NCBI RefSeq assembly: GCF_900113525.1 | Contig: NZ_FOPP01000006.1 | Location: forward strand, 186,001-250,000 | DNA length: 64,000 nt | Direction of reading: 5' to 3' | Source: Pedobacter insulae | GTDB taxonomy: Bacteria > Bacteroidota > Bacteroidia > Sphingobacteriales > Sphingobacteriaceae | Shown: positions 55,487 through 63,855 of the stretch, in pieces | Numbering within the stretch: position 1 is the first letter of the stretch | Layout of the letters: every line of letters begins with the position of its first letter | Position numbers and translations under genes: made by a program | The notes under the pieces: model-generated | Told to the model about the DNA's origin: nothing | Database searches by the model: none | Seen by the model: only the letters and a program-made list of their open reading frames with translations

Positions 55487-56215
55487 ATGACACCTTATAT
55501 TGCGGAATTAATTGGCACGGCTGTCCTGATCCTTTTAGGGGGCGGGGTTGTGGCCAATGTTGTATTAAACGAGACCAAAGGGAATAACAGTGGTTGGATG
55601 GTAATTACTACTGCCTGGGCCTTAGCAGTGTTTATAGGTGTAACTATTGCTGGGCCATACAGTGGTGCACATCTTAATCCTGCTGTTAGCGTGGGTTTAG
55701 CCATTAGTGGCAAATTTGCTTGGGCAGAAGTACCTGCTTATTGTGGCGCGCAGTTGGTGGGTGCTATGTTAGGTTCTACCTTAGTATGGGTATTTTATAA
55801 AGATCACTTTGATAAAACGACCGATAAAGGTTTGATTGCTGCACCATTTGCAACATCACCTGCTATTCGTAACCTATCAGCTAATTTAGTAAGTGAGATT
55901 ATTGGCACTTTTGTATTAATTTTTAGTATTTTTTATATTACTGGCGCGGAATTAAGCGAACCAAAAACACCAATTGGATTAGGGGCAGTAGGCGCTATTC
56001 CAGTAGCTTTTTTAGTTTGGGTAATTGGTTTGGCTTTAGGTGGAACGACAGGCTATGCAATTAACCCTGTAAGGGACTTAGGGCCTCGAATTATGCATGC
56101 AGTTTTACCGATTAAAAATAAAGGTGCAACTGATTGGAGTTATGCTTGGGTGCCCATTTTAGGACCGATAATTGGCGCTAGTATGGCTGCGTTGTTGTAT
56201 TTACAGTTGAAGTAA
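55487..56215 (+). CDS. glpF: Glycerol uptake facilitator (aquaporin family)
   Basis: A 242-residue MIP-family channel with six membrane helices. The first pore motif is canonical Asn-Pro-Ala (GAHLNPAVSVG). The second reads Asn-Pro-Val (YAINPVRDLGPR) where Asn-Pro-Ala is usual, although the following Arg-Asp of the glycerol channel group is kept. Its place directly behind glpK fits glycerol entry coupled to phosphorylation. A shared terminator follows. Confidence 0.93.
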   Translation: MTPYIAELIGTAVLILLGGGVVANVVLNETKGNNSGWMVITTAWALAVFIGVTIAGPYSGAHLNPAVSVGLAISGKFAWAEVPAYCGAQLVGAMLGSTLVWVFYKDHFDKTTDKGLIAAPFATSPAIRNLSANLVSEIIGTFVLIFSIFYITGAELSEPKTPIGLGAVGAIPVAFLVWVIGLALGGTTGYAINPVRDLGPRIMHAVLPIKNKGATDWSYAWVPILGPIIGASMAALLYLQLK

Positions 56216-56252
56216 TTGTAAACGCCACAAGTATCCTATTTTAGAAATAATT

Positions 56253-56284
56253 GAAAATGCCAGCAACCAACAGCTGGCATTTTC
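56253..56284. terminator. Bidirectional terminator between glpF and ssb
   Basis: A perfect 12-bp stem (GAAAATGCCAGC with GCTGGCATTTTC) and an 8-base loop. T-runs flank both sides, so it can end both the glpKF and the convergent ssb transcripts. Confidence 0.8.
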
Positions 56285-56298
56285 GTCGCACTAAGCAA

Positions 56299-56655
56299 TC
56301 AATCTTCAGCTACCGCTGCAACAGTTCTCACCACCAACTCAACCTCGTTCACTACAATCTCGGTTATAAAGCGCTTTAAGCCTTCTTTAGAGGTATAGGT
56401 TTGACTAGCTAACTTACCAACAATAGCAATTTCTGAACCCTTTTTAATCAACTTCACGGCATCATCAGCCTTTCCATTCCAGAACACTAAATTAAACCAT
56501 TGTGTTTGCTTGCTTTCCTCTCCATTTTTGTTCTTGTAGTATTCATTAATGGCAACACTTACCCTGGCAACTTTTTTGTTGTTTTCAAAAGGTGTTACGA
56601 CTAAATCACTACCTGCAAATCCTGTTAGGTGTACGCTGTTTTTTAAATTGCTCAT
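56299..56655 (-). CDS. ssb: Single-stranded DNA-binding protein, short form
   Basis: A 118-residue OB-fold protein with normal SSB core: NSVHLTGFAGSDLVV at the start, VARVSVAINEYYKNKNGEES, TQWFNLVFWNGKADDAVKLI and EIAIVGKLASQTYTSKEG. The usual glycine-rich linker and acidic C-terminal tip that recruit repair and replication partners are missing: it ends TVAAVAED soon after the OB domain. It may be a second, specialised SSB rather than the main replicative one. It is convergent with glpF. Confidence 0.88.
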   Translation of the reverse strand: MSNLKNSVHLTGFAGSDLVVTPFENNKKVARVSVAINEYYKNKNGEESKQTQWFNLVFWNGKADDAVKLIKKGSEIAIVGKLASQTYTSKEGLKRFITEIVVNEVELVVRTVAAVAED

Positions 56656-56865
56656 TCTCTTAAAGATTAAAGTTTCTAACTATTAACGACCAGCTGCCCT
56701 CCGACCGCCGACAAAACAAAGGTGGTGCTTAAAAAATGAGTTATTCGTATGATAAACATATACATCCGTTTAATAACGAATAAATGAAAAACTGCATTAT
56801 TTCCTGTTTATCTAATTATTTTTTGTAGCTTAGGGTAATCATCCCATAATTAAAAACTCATAATT

Positions 56866-57219
56866 ATGGAACGTTTTTGTTTAGACTGCAATTCCCTGCT
56901 GCAAGGTAGGGCTGATAAAAAGTTCTGCGATGATCAATGTCGCAGTAGTCACCACCATCGATTAAATGCCAGAGACCATGGTTTTGTTAATCAGGTTAAT
57001 CAAATTCTCAAAAAGAATAGAAGTATATTGAAAGAAACCATACCCAATGGTAAAATCAGAGTAAACCGCGATAAGCTCTTAATCAAAGGTTTCAATTTCA
57101 ATTTCCGTACACATACTTACCTTAATAAAAGAGGCGACACTTATTTCTTTTGTTATGAATTTGGATACTTAATACTAAAAGACAATGAGTTGCTAGTGGT
57201 AAAACAGGAGGAGAAATGA
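56866..57219 (+). CDS. Zinc-ribbon protein, DUF2116-like
   Basis: A 117-residue protein with an N-terminal zinc ribbon (Cys5, Cys8, Cys21 and Cys25: CLDCN and FCDDQCRSSHHHRL). A basic helical middle and a C-terminal beta region (FRTHTYLNKRGDTYFFCYEF) follow. The ribbon pattern CxxC...CxxxC resembles DUF2116-like small zinc-ribbon proteins. The function is unknown; nucleic acid binding is possible from the basic residues. It stands alone at the border of the accessory region. Confidence 0.7.
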   Translation: MERFCLDCNSLLQGRADKKFCDDQCRSSHHHRLNARDHGFVNQVNQILKKNRSILKETIPNGKIRVNRDKLLIKGFNFNFRTHTYLNKRGDTYFFCYEFGYLILKDNELLVVKQEEK

Positions 57220-57629
57220 AAAGCAACAAACCGCGAACAGCGGTTTGGCGTCATGCGGGGGTGATACACTTAAATTCGGGTACAGTTTTTTGATTTGCCA
57301 CACGACATCAAGCTACCAAACGTTTTATGTACATTCAACAAATAATAAATGATTGACAATTTACCGTTTAGCTGGCTGCCGACACTTATTGCTCCAATTG
57401 TTTTATTTGGACGATTAACGAAATATAAAACAGAAATTAAAACAAAATAAAAATACCGCGAATGGCAAGGAAACATCCTAAGGTCGCTGGATTTTGCAAG
57501 GAATTAATAAATCTGCACCTAACAAGGGTTTTAAACCTTTCGCGTTGCCCAAAAATCTAACAGAATCATCAACTTCACTAAGCCATCAATGTGATGGAAA
57601 GTTTAAAAAGACATTTTATAAAAAACAAA
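57220..57629. other. Gene-free stretch with hairpin
   Basis: About 410 bases with no credible gene. A 68-codon minus-strand frame (57270-57476) lacks any recognisable domain. An 8-bp hairpin is at 57227-57247, and downstream stands CCTAACAAGGGTTTTAAACC with GCGTTGCCC, which loosely recalls recombination-site cores. I would not call an attC site on this evidence. Confidence 0.4.
57227..57247. repeat. 8-bp hairpin
   Basis: CAAACCGC (57227-57234), loop GAACA, GCGGTTTG (57240-57247): perfect inverted arms, 8 bases after the zinc-ribbon gene. There is no T-run, so it may be a weak terminator or a recombination relic. Confidence 0.5.
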
Positions 57630-58361
57630 ATGATTAAAGAAAAAATAATTTCAGCTTATGAACTAATGGCCGACAAGTACAATGAACTTATTGACCATAA
57701 GCCTCACAACGCATATTATGACAGACCCAATACACTTCAATTATTACCACCAGATGTAAAAGGGAAAACAATCCTTGACGCAGCTTGCGGTCCAGGAAAA
57801 TATGCTGAAATTTTAATTAGTAAAGGAGCGACTGTTAAAGGTTTTGACATTAGCCCTAAAATGATAGCGTTAGCAATTAAAAGAAACAATAGTAAAGGTG
57901 AGTTTTTTGTTCACGATTTTTCAAACCATTTTTCTATGGTAGAAGATAATTCTTGCGACATAGTTCTTTGCGCATTAGCACTTCAATATATTGAAGATTG
58001 GACTTTTACCATAAAAGAATTTTATAGAGTTTTAAAAAATAGTGGCACCCTGGTAATATCAATTGAGCATCCTTTTAATGACTATATTTTTTTCAAATCA
58101 AACAAATATTTTGACATTGAGCACGTGAAATGCACCTGGAAAGGCTTTGGACAACCAATTGAAGTTAACAGTTTTAGAAGATCTTTAGGCGAGTGCATAT
58201 CCCCATTAACAGACAATGGTTTTTACATTGACAAATTAGTAGAACCAAAACCAACAAAGGAGTTTGAGCAGTTAGATCCACGACATTATAAAGAACTTAA
58301 TGAATTTCCTGCATTTCTCTGTATCAGAGCTATTAAGAAAAAAGAGAATTCTATTGAATAA
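57630..58361 (+). CDS. Class I SAM-dependent methyltransferase
   Basis: From the ATG at 57630 (MIKEKIISAYELMADKYNEL) the product has 243 residues; upstream ATG codons at 57591 and 57594 would add 12-13 polar residues. The SAM motif I is TILDAACGPGKYAEILIS, followed by motif II VKGFDISPKMIALA and CDIVLCALALQYIEDW. The family includes small-molecule and quinone methyltransferases; the substrate is not predictable. Asp and Gly residues of the SAM pocket are intact. It stands alone. Confidence 0.85.
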   Translation: MIKEKIISAYELMADKYNELIDHKPHNAYYDRPNTLQLLPPDVKGKTILDAACGPGKYAEILISKGATVKGFDISPKMIALAIKRNNSKGEFFVHDFSNHFSMVEDNSCDIVLCALALQYIEDWTFTIKEFYRVLKNSGTLVISIEHPFNDYIFFKSNKYFDIEHVKCTWKGFGQPIEVNSFRRSLGECISPLTDNGFYIDKLVEPKPTKEFEQLDPRHYKELNEFPAFLCIRAIKKKENSIE

Positions 58362-58432
58362 AACTAAAAAACGTCAAAAAAACAAACAAACAGAAAGCAA
58401 TTAACTTCGGCAAATAATTTCAGCACAGCACA

Positions 58433-59005
58433 GTGGATAAATTCAAACAATTTCTAAAAAATATTGCAGCCATTACAGACCATGAGCTTGCAGATACGCT
58501 TAGTTTTTTTACGGAAAAGAACTTACAAAAGGGCGATTTTTTTGTGAAGTCAGGCAAAGTTTGCCAATATGCAGCTTTTATTATGAAAGGAACTTTACGA
58601 ACTTTTTATATCAACGACAAAGCGCAAGAAACGACCTCTTGCTTTTGTATTGAAAACAACTTTACAACTTCCTATAAAAGTTTCATTTTACAGCAACCTT
58701 CAAATTTGTTTATTCAAGCAATTGAATACACAGAACTTTTAGTTATTGATTATAACAACCTTCAAAAGCTGTACAAATCAAGTCCAACATGGCAAAACAT
58801 TGGTAGAACAGTGGCAGAACAAGAATATATTGTAATGGAAAAATATGCTTCTGTGATGAATAATGAAACTGCAAAAGAAAAATATTTACGACTGTTACGA
58901 GAACAACCAAATGTAATTAAAAAAGCGCCAGTTGAAGACATTGCTTCTTATTTAGGCGTTACAAGAAGAACATTATCAAGAATACGCCAACAAATTTCCA
59001 AATAA
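58433..59005 (+). CDS. Crp/Fnr-family transcriptional regulator
   Basis: A 190-residue regulator starting at a GTG (58433). The cyclic-nucleotide-binding-like beta roll spans about 20-115 (LQKGDFFVKSGKVCQYAAFI, IEYTELLVIDYNNLQKLY). A dimer helix follows, then a C-terminal HTH (about 150-188: VEDIASYLGVTRRTLSRIRQ). Arg and Glu residues typical for cAMP binding were not seen, so the ligand is uncertain. An AGGACA-type palindrome follows directly and may be its operator. Two membrane-protein genes follow. Confidence 0.88.
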   Translation: MDKFKQFLKNIAAITDHELADTLSFFTEKNLQKGDFFVKSGKVCQYAAFIMKGTLRTFYINDKAQETTSCFCIENNFTTSYKSFILQQPSNLFIQAIEYTELLVIDYNNLQKLYKSSPTWQNIGRTVAEQEYIVMEKYASVMNNETAKEKYLRLLREQPNVIKKAPVEDIASYLGVTRRTLSRIRQQISK

Positions 59006-59011
59006 CATTTG

Positions 59012-59025
59012 AGGACATTTGTCCT
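59012..59025. promoter_or_regulatory. Palindrome after the Crp-type gene
   Basis: AGGACA (59012-59017), TT, TGTCCT (59020-59025): six-base inverted arms seven bases after the Crp-type stop and about 55 bases before the next gene. It may be a binding site for the regulator or a weak terminator (CCTTT follows). Confidence 0.35.
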
Positions 59026-59079
59026 TTACGACAATAAGCTAAGTGCCGAGATTTGAATAAAGTTTTAATTTCTTACCAT

Positions 59080-59646
59080 ATGGGATTTTTAATCTTAACA
59101 ATTTTACTCTTAGCATTTGCTTTATTAGCAGTAATTGATGGTTTCTACCTTCATATTTTCAAGTACCAACTTTTCAATCATAAGGAAAGTAAATTTGAAC
59201 ATTTAACGCATACGATTCGGGCAATTTTATTTCCTCTGATTGTGTATTTTTTATTCATTACTCAAAATTGCCCGACAAGTTTTTATTTAGGTGTTTTATT
59301 TGTAGTTACCGACATTGTTGTTCTTGGCACAGATGCTTACTTAGAAAAAGATAGCAGAATTTTTATGGGTGGACTTCCAAGATGGGAATACATTTTACAT
59401 TTGTTTGTTAATGGCTTTCACTTCGCTTCAATTGCTGTTTTTTTTGCTATAAAATTAACATTTACAGAAAACGGGATTGAGGTAATTCAAACCCTTTCCC
59501 ACCTGAAAAACTTTGGACTGTTCCAATTTATTGCTTTAAACCTTTTGCCAGGAGCAATTATTTTGGCTTTATTACATATTTATACGAGCATAAATATAAC
59601 TAAGGAATATTGGAATAATTTAAGAAGTAAAATAACTTGTTGCTAA
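59080..59646 (+). CDS. Polytopic membrane protein, function unknown
   Basis: From the ATG at 59080 (MGFLILTILLLAFAL) the product has 188 residues; a TTG at 59053 is a weaker start. About five hydrophobic segments (3-22, 48-65, 72-90, 115-135 and 158-178) alternate with loops containing HIFKYQLFNHKESKFEHLTH and LPRWEYILHLFVNGFH. Several histidines lie in or near the helices. I recognise no family. It follows the Crp-type regulator and precedes a second histidine-bearing membrane protein, so the three may form a unit. Confidence 0.65.
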   Translation: MGFLILTILLLAFALLAVIDGFYLHIFKYQLFNHKESKFEHLTHTIRAILFPLIVYFLFITQNCPTSFYLGVLFVVTDIVVLGTDAYLEKDSRIFMGGLPRWEYILHLFVNGFHFASIAVFFAIKLTFTENGIEVIQTLSHLKNFGLFQFIALNLLPGAIILALLHIYTSINITKEYWNNLRSKITCC

Positions 59647-59706
59647 TTAGCGAAGCTTTCATCCCTTTCTGACATTATTTTAAATAACGCAAACCAAAAT
59701 AGAAAT

Positions 59707-60327
59707 ATGAGCATAAAAAAGATACATTACATCTCAGGACTGACAATAACGATTTTCATTGGACTACATCTATTCAATCATTTCTGTAGCATTTTCGGTG
59801 CTGATAAACATATCGAAGTGATGAAAACTTTACGCCATTTCTATCGCAACATTTTTGCGGAGACAATTTTATTACTTGTGGTAATTGTGCAAATTATTTC
59901 AGGGCTAAAACTCTTTAGAAGTAATCGAAAAATAGCAGACTCTAAATTTGACAAACTGCAAATTTGGACTGGACTTTACTTGGCAATCTTTTTAATTATA
60001 CATTTAAGTGCCGTCTTGGGAGGAAGACTCTTTTTACAGCTTGACACAAATTTTTATTTCGGTGTTGCGGGACTAAATTCATTTCCTTTAAACTTGTTTT
60101 TTATTCCATATTATGGACTTGCCATTTTATCTTTTTTTGGACACGTTGCGGCAATTCACAACAAGAAAATAAAGTCGAATTGGCTAAATCTGACACCAAA
60201 CCAGCAAGCAAAAGCAATTTTAATTTTCGGGCTAATGTTGACAGTTACAATATTTTACGGACTGACAAACCAGTTTAAAGGCGTAAAAATACCCAAAGAC
60301 TACGAAGTACTTATTGGAAAGTATTGA
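59707..60327 (+). CDS. Membrane protein with cytochrome-b-like histidines
   Basis: A 206-residue protein with about five membrane helices (8-27, 50-68, 85-108, 128-148 and 170-188). Histidines sit at helix ends as in small membrane cytochromes: GLHLFNHFCSIF, LRHFYRNIF, LIIHLSAVLGG and FFGHVAAIHNKK. The organisation resembles the membrane anchor of succinate/fumarate reductases, but no catalytic subunits adjoin. Haem binding is a suggestion from residue placement only. It lies 60 bases after the preceding membrane gene. Confidence 0.6.
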   Translation: MSIKKIHYISGLTITIFIGLHLFNHFCSIFGADKHIEVMKTLRHFYRNIFAETILLLVVIVQIISGLKLFRSNRKIADSKFDKLQIWTGLYLAIFLIIHLSAVLGGRLFLQLDTNFYFGVAGLNSFPLNLFFIPYYGLAILSFFGHVAAIHNKKIKSNWLNLTPNQQAKAILIFGLMLTVTIFYGLTNQFKGVKIPKDYEVLIGKY

Positions 60328-60382
60328 ACAATAAACTATTGCACTAAACCAACTCAAAAAACTTATAAAAACACAAATAATC

Positions 60383-62227
60383 ATGAAAAGAGTTACCATA
60401 TTAATAATCATCCATTCCTTTTTTGCGAATTTTGCATTTTGCCAATCAACATCGAGTTCAGAAAAAGACAAAATTAATACTGTTTTGACTGAATTTATGC
60501 AGTGTATAGAAACTAAAGATAGCGTTAAGATGTACAACTTGTTTCATAAAGGGCCAGTAACTTGGGTAGGCGTTTACGCGGAAGTTACTCAAATTCAAAG
60601 ACAGAAAAAAGATAGTTCAGCATTAAATTATAAGATTTCTGATTACAAAACATGGTTTAGAAATATAACATCAAAAGTAGAACCCCGAAGAGAAGATTTT
60701 ACAAACATTCAAATAATCGAAGATGGCAATATAGCATCTGTTACTTTTGATTATAGTTTTTGGGTAAATGAGAAAAAAGGAAATTGGGGAAAAGAGTTTT
60801 GGCATTTAATTAAAGAGAGTGGAGAATGGAAAATAGCCAGTGTTATTTTTTCCATGGAGCTTGAAATGTATAAACCTGAATTTGAAATTACAAATAATGC
60901 AAATGTAGAAGCATCTAACTTGGTGAGAAAAATGGCAAACGAACTCCTAAATGTTGCTAAATTACCAGGTTTGTCTATCGCCATTCGTAAAAAGAACGAG
61001 ATTATCTTTGCTGAAGGCTTTGGCTATTCTGATACGAAAAGAAAAATACCAATAACATCAAATACGCAATTTCGAGCAGCGTCAACTTCTAAGGCTATTG
61101 CAGTAACAGGTTTAGCAGTAATGATGCAAGAGGGGGTTATTGATATCGATGCAGAGGTTCAAAAATATGTTCCATCTTATCCTTTTAAAGAATACCCGAT
61201 TACCCTGAAACAACTTGCAGGTAATATTTCAGGAATGCCACATTATTTAGGCAGTGACAAACTTGAAAACAGGTTCTATGTGAGTACTAAAGATGCATTG
61301 ACAGTATTTTCGCATCATAAGCTACTTTTTAAACCACAAACAAAATACAGCTATTCCTCCGCAGGATTTGTATTATTATCGGCTGCAATGGAAGGTGCTT
61401 CTGGTATAAATTTTTTAGACTACTTGCAAGACAAAGTTTTTAATCCAATGGGGATGAAAAGCACAGAGCCAGATATGGGAAAATATCGAGTGATGCCGAA
61501 TTTGACTAACTATTACGAGAAAAAAAGTGACAATTATGTCGTTATAAAAAATCCAAGAGACGTGAGCTCTATTTGGGCGGCAGGTGGATTTGTAACCACA
61601 CCAACCGATCTAGTAAATATGACAAAAGCATATGCTAACGGTTATTTAACCAATAACACTGTGAAAAAGATGTTTCAAAGCCAGACTTTGTTGTCAGGTG
61701 AAAAAACAAATGTTGGTATAGGCTGGCGGATAGGTGCTGATATGGAAGAAAGAAATGTAATTGAACATGCTGGTGTTACAGAAGGGACAAGGTCGATCAT
61801 TAGTTATTTCCCTGATGACGATATTGCCATCTCTGTCATAACAAACACTGACTGGGTAAGCTCAATAGAAGAAACAGCCCATATGTTAGCATTACCTTTT
61901 CTTAAAAAGATAAAAAATAGCTCTAAGCTTAGCGGAAATTATCGAATTAAAGCTAAAATTATGCAAAAAGGTAAAGAAACGGAAATTAAAGGTAAGCTTG
62001 ATTTTGAAAAAGGCATCGGCAAAATAACTTTAGCAAACGACATCGTGTATGCTCTTATCCATGTAAGTGAAAACATTTACTCACTCATTAGCAATCAAGG
62101 TATTTATTATCTAAACATTGAAATAAAGGGAAATAATATAATAGGCGGAAGAGCGACGATGTACAAAACCCCAATGTTGGAAAAACCTATAAACATAAAG
62201 CCTTTTTTTACTTTTACTAGTGAATAA
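60383..62227 (+). CDS. Serine hydrolase (class C beta-lactamase fold) with NTF2-like domain
   Basis: A 614-residue secreted protein. After the signal peptide (about 1-20) an NTF2/SnoaL-like domain (about 27-160: INTVLTEFMQCIETKDSVKM, SGEWKIASVIFSMELE) is joined to a beta-lactamase/transpeptidase-like domain (about 175-520). The SxxK nucleophile site is Ser234-Thr-Ser-Lys237, the Tyr motif is YSYSSAG (usually YxN), and the third motif is EHAGVTEGTRS (HxG). A C-terminal beta domain follows. The family covers esterases and D-amino peptidases rather than true beta-lactamases. Substrate unknown. Confidence 0.85.
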   Translation: MKRVTILIIIHSFFANFAFCQSTSSSEKDKINTVLTEFMQCIETKDSVKMYNLFHKGPVTWVGVYAEVTQIQRQKKDSSALNYKISDYKTWFRNITSKVEPRREDFTNIQIIEDGNIASVTFDYSFWVNEKKGNWGKEFWHLIKESGEWKIASVIFSMELEMYKPEFEITNNANVEASNLVRKMANELLNVAKLPGLSIAIRKKNEIIFAEGFGYSDTKRKIPITSNTQFRAASTSKAIAVTGLAVMMQEGVIDIDAEVQKYVPSYPFKEYPITLKQLAGNISGMPHYLGSDKLENRFYVSTKDALTVFSHHKLLFKPQTKYSYSSAGFVLLSAAMEGASGINFLDYLQDKVFNPMGMKSTEPDMGKYRVMPNLTNYYEKKSDNYVVIKNPRDVSSIWAAGGFVTTPTDLVNMTKAYANGYLTNNTVKKMFQSQTLLSGEKTNVGIGWRIGADMEERNVIEHAGVTEGTRSIISYFPDDDIAISVITNTDWVSSIEETAHMLALPFLKKIKNSSKLSGNYRIKAKIMQKGKETEIKGKLDFEKGIGKITLANDIVYALIHVSENIYSLISNQGIYYLNIEIKGNNIIGGRATMYKTPMLEKPINIKPFFTFTSE

Positions 62228-62232
62228 AAATC

Positions 62233-62454
62233 TTTGACACATACAACCAGTTTGTTCAAAATACAATTTTAGAAAAAGGCGAAGATGATTTCCTAAACTC
62301 ACATAATAATGCCAATAAAGGAGTTGGTCTTTTTCGTTCAAAGGACAAAACCTTCTGCAATTGGGGTGCAACCTATTTGGAAAATATTAGGAAAAAAACC
62401 ATATTAGTAGATAATTGTGCTCGACGTATTTGTATGTTCAGATTTAAGCGTTGA
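62233..62454 (+). pseudogene. Possible gene remnant, open frame without start
   Basis: A frame of 73 codons without an early ATG runs from the end of the serine hydrolase to a TGA at 62452. It reads FDTYNQFVQNTILEKGEDDF, then NANKGVGLFRSKDKTFCNWG and IRKKTILVDNC. Its composition is protein-like, but I cannot assign the parent family. It may be the tail of a lost gene replaced during rearrangement. Confidence 0.35.
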
Positions 62455-62463
62455 CAATCTTTA

Positions 62464-63063
62464 ATGCAATTATCCATGAAACAAATAGCGGCAATGTTCC
62501 TTTTTTTACTGTTTTTGGGAGTTTGTAAAGGGCAAACAAAAACAGTGGACTACTCAACCACAATTAAAGAGCAAGCAGGAATAATGGGACATCTTTTACT
62601 TAAAAAGGATTTTAATTCATTTTGTAGATACACATATCCCAGTATTATCGACATGATGGGGGGAAAGCAGAAAATGGTTGAAATAATGGAAAAGGGGTCA
62701 ATAGCTATGCAATCAGAAGGGACGACATTCGTTGACGTAACCTTTGGAGACCCGTCCAAAATAATTGCTGTCGGAAATGAGCTTCAATTTACAGTACCAC
62801 AGACAATTGAAATGAAAGTTCCAAATGGAAGGTTGACAACCCAATCAACACTCATAGCAATTTCAATTAATAAGGGTAAAAACTGGTATTTCGTAGACAC
62901 TTCTGGCAAAGATATTTCGTCGATGAAAAAAGTATTGCCCAACCTAAGTGGAGATTTAAAGATTCCTAAAATGACACAGCCAATATTTTACCCGGACAAA
63001 AAACGAAAACCTAATATGGGGTGCCATTTTAATCTTTTAGTAAACTTCATGCAGAACTTATGA
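62464..63063 (+). CDS. Secreted protein of unknown function
   Basis: A 199-residue protein with a signal peptide (MKQIAAMFLFLLFLGVCKGQ, from the internal ATG at 62476; the ATG at 62464 adds four residues). The mature part has MGHLLLKKDFNSFCRYTYPS, VDVTFGDPSKIIAVGNELQF and LIAISINKGKNWYFVDTSGK, a mixed alpha/beta pattern. A reading from the class of small periplasmic stress proteins is possible, but no family is recognised. The last 20 residues (KRKPNMGCHFNLLVNFMQNL) look unlike the rest and could reflect a shifted end. Confidence 0.6.
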   Translation: MQLSMKQIAAMFLFLLFLGVCKGQTKTVDYSTTIKEQAGIMGHLLLKKDFNSFCRYTYPSIIDMMGGKQKMVEIMEKGSIAMQSEGTTFVDVTFGDPSKIIAVGNELQFTVPQTIEMKVPNGRLTTQSTLIAISINKGKNWYFVDTSGKDISSMKKVLPNLSGDLKIPKMTQPIFYPDKKRKPNMGCHFNLLVNFMQNL

Positions 63064-63103
63064 AAACAGTAAATGAAAATTTGAAAGATACTTAAGCGTT
63101 AAT

Positions 63104-63568
63104 ATGTATGAATTAAAGCAATATCAATTCGTTAAAGAGTCCAGAGATATTCTTTTTGAATATTGTAAAACAATTGCGCCGCAAGACTTTGTGAATGAAA
63201 ATTCGTCTTTTGGTAGAGGTGGTAGCTTGAGGAATTTACTGGTCCATATTGCAAATACCTATGAATTTTGGATCGCAAACACCGCTTTAAAAAAAAATGT
63301 CATGTATGCTGAATATGGGGCAAATGAAAATATTCTAGATATTATTGAATTATTTAAACATGTAGATAATTTTATGTCCGAATTTCTAGAAACAATAGAA
63401 ACACCGAACAGTGAAATCGAGTGTAAAATTAATGGAATGAAAAAAATGGTAGAGCCTTTCAAGCTTTTTTCACATGTTATTACACATGAATACCATCATA
63501 AAGGACAAATTTTATCCCTAAGTAGACATCTTGGATATATTCCTGTCGATACGGATATAATGAGATAA
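63104..63568 (+). CDS. DinB-family protein
   Basis: A 154-residue four-helix-bundle protein of the DinB/YfiT type. Metal-binding histidines appear in SLRNLLVHIANTYEFWIANT and in HVITHEYHHKGQILSLSRHL near the C-terminus. Members include thiol transferases (bacillithiol or mycothiol dependent) and uncharacterised DNA-damage-inducible proteins. The substrate is unknown. It is 41 bases downstream of the secreted-protein gene. Confidence 0.85.
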   Translation: MYELKQYQFVKESRDILFEYCKTIAPQDFVNENSSFGRGGSLRNLLVHIANTYEFWIANTALKKNVMYAEYGANENILDIIELFKHVDNFMSEFLETIETPNSEIECKINGMKKMVEPFKLFSHVITHEYHHKGQILSLSRHLGYIPVDTDIMR

Positions 63569-63596
63569 AAGCTTAAAATGAATTAAACAAAAACAA

Positions 63597-63836
63597 ATGG
63601 ACTACAAAAAATTAAGTGACGAAGAACTACTAAGCGAACATAAAAAAGTAAAAACTAATGATTTAATCAATGCAACTTTAATTGGCACATTTGTAGGGAT
63701 CGCTTGCTACAGTACCATAAAACATGGTGCGGGATTCTTTACATTTTTCCCGCTATTCTTCGTATTTATCTTTTTAAAAAGGAAGAAAGACAATAAAGAA
63801 CTTGAAAATGAATTAAAATCTCGAAATTTGAAATAA
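63597..63836 (+). CDS. Small membrane protein, function unknown
   Basis: A 79-residue protein: a charged N-terminal helix (MDYKKLSDEELLSEHKKVKT), two hydrophobic segments (about 24-42 and 45-62), and a charged tail. No family is recognised. It lies 28 bases after the DinB gene and 20 bases before the DHFR-like gene, so cotranscription is possible. Confidence 0.55.
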   Translation: MDYKKLSDEELLSEHKKVKTNDLINATLIGTFVGIACYSTIKHGAGFFTFFPLFFVFIFLKRKKDNKELENELKSRNLK

Positions 63837-63855
63837 ACACTGTAAATAGCATCCT

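Noticed and set aside
57270-57476. Minus-strand frame of 68 codons in the intergenic stretch
   Set aside because: The translation looks random (scattered Cys, no start context) and no neighbour supports it.
57500-57560. attC-like recombination site near CCTAACAAGG and GCGTTGCCC
   Set aside because: The core arms are not clearly complementary and no integron integrase or cassette array is visible.
60383-62227. Call as an antibiotic-degrading beta-lactamase
   Set aside because: The fold and SxxK site are shared with esterases and peptidases; the YxN motif is YSS and an NTF2-like domain is attached, so resistance cannot be claimed.
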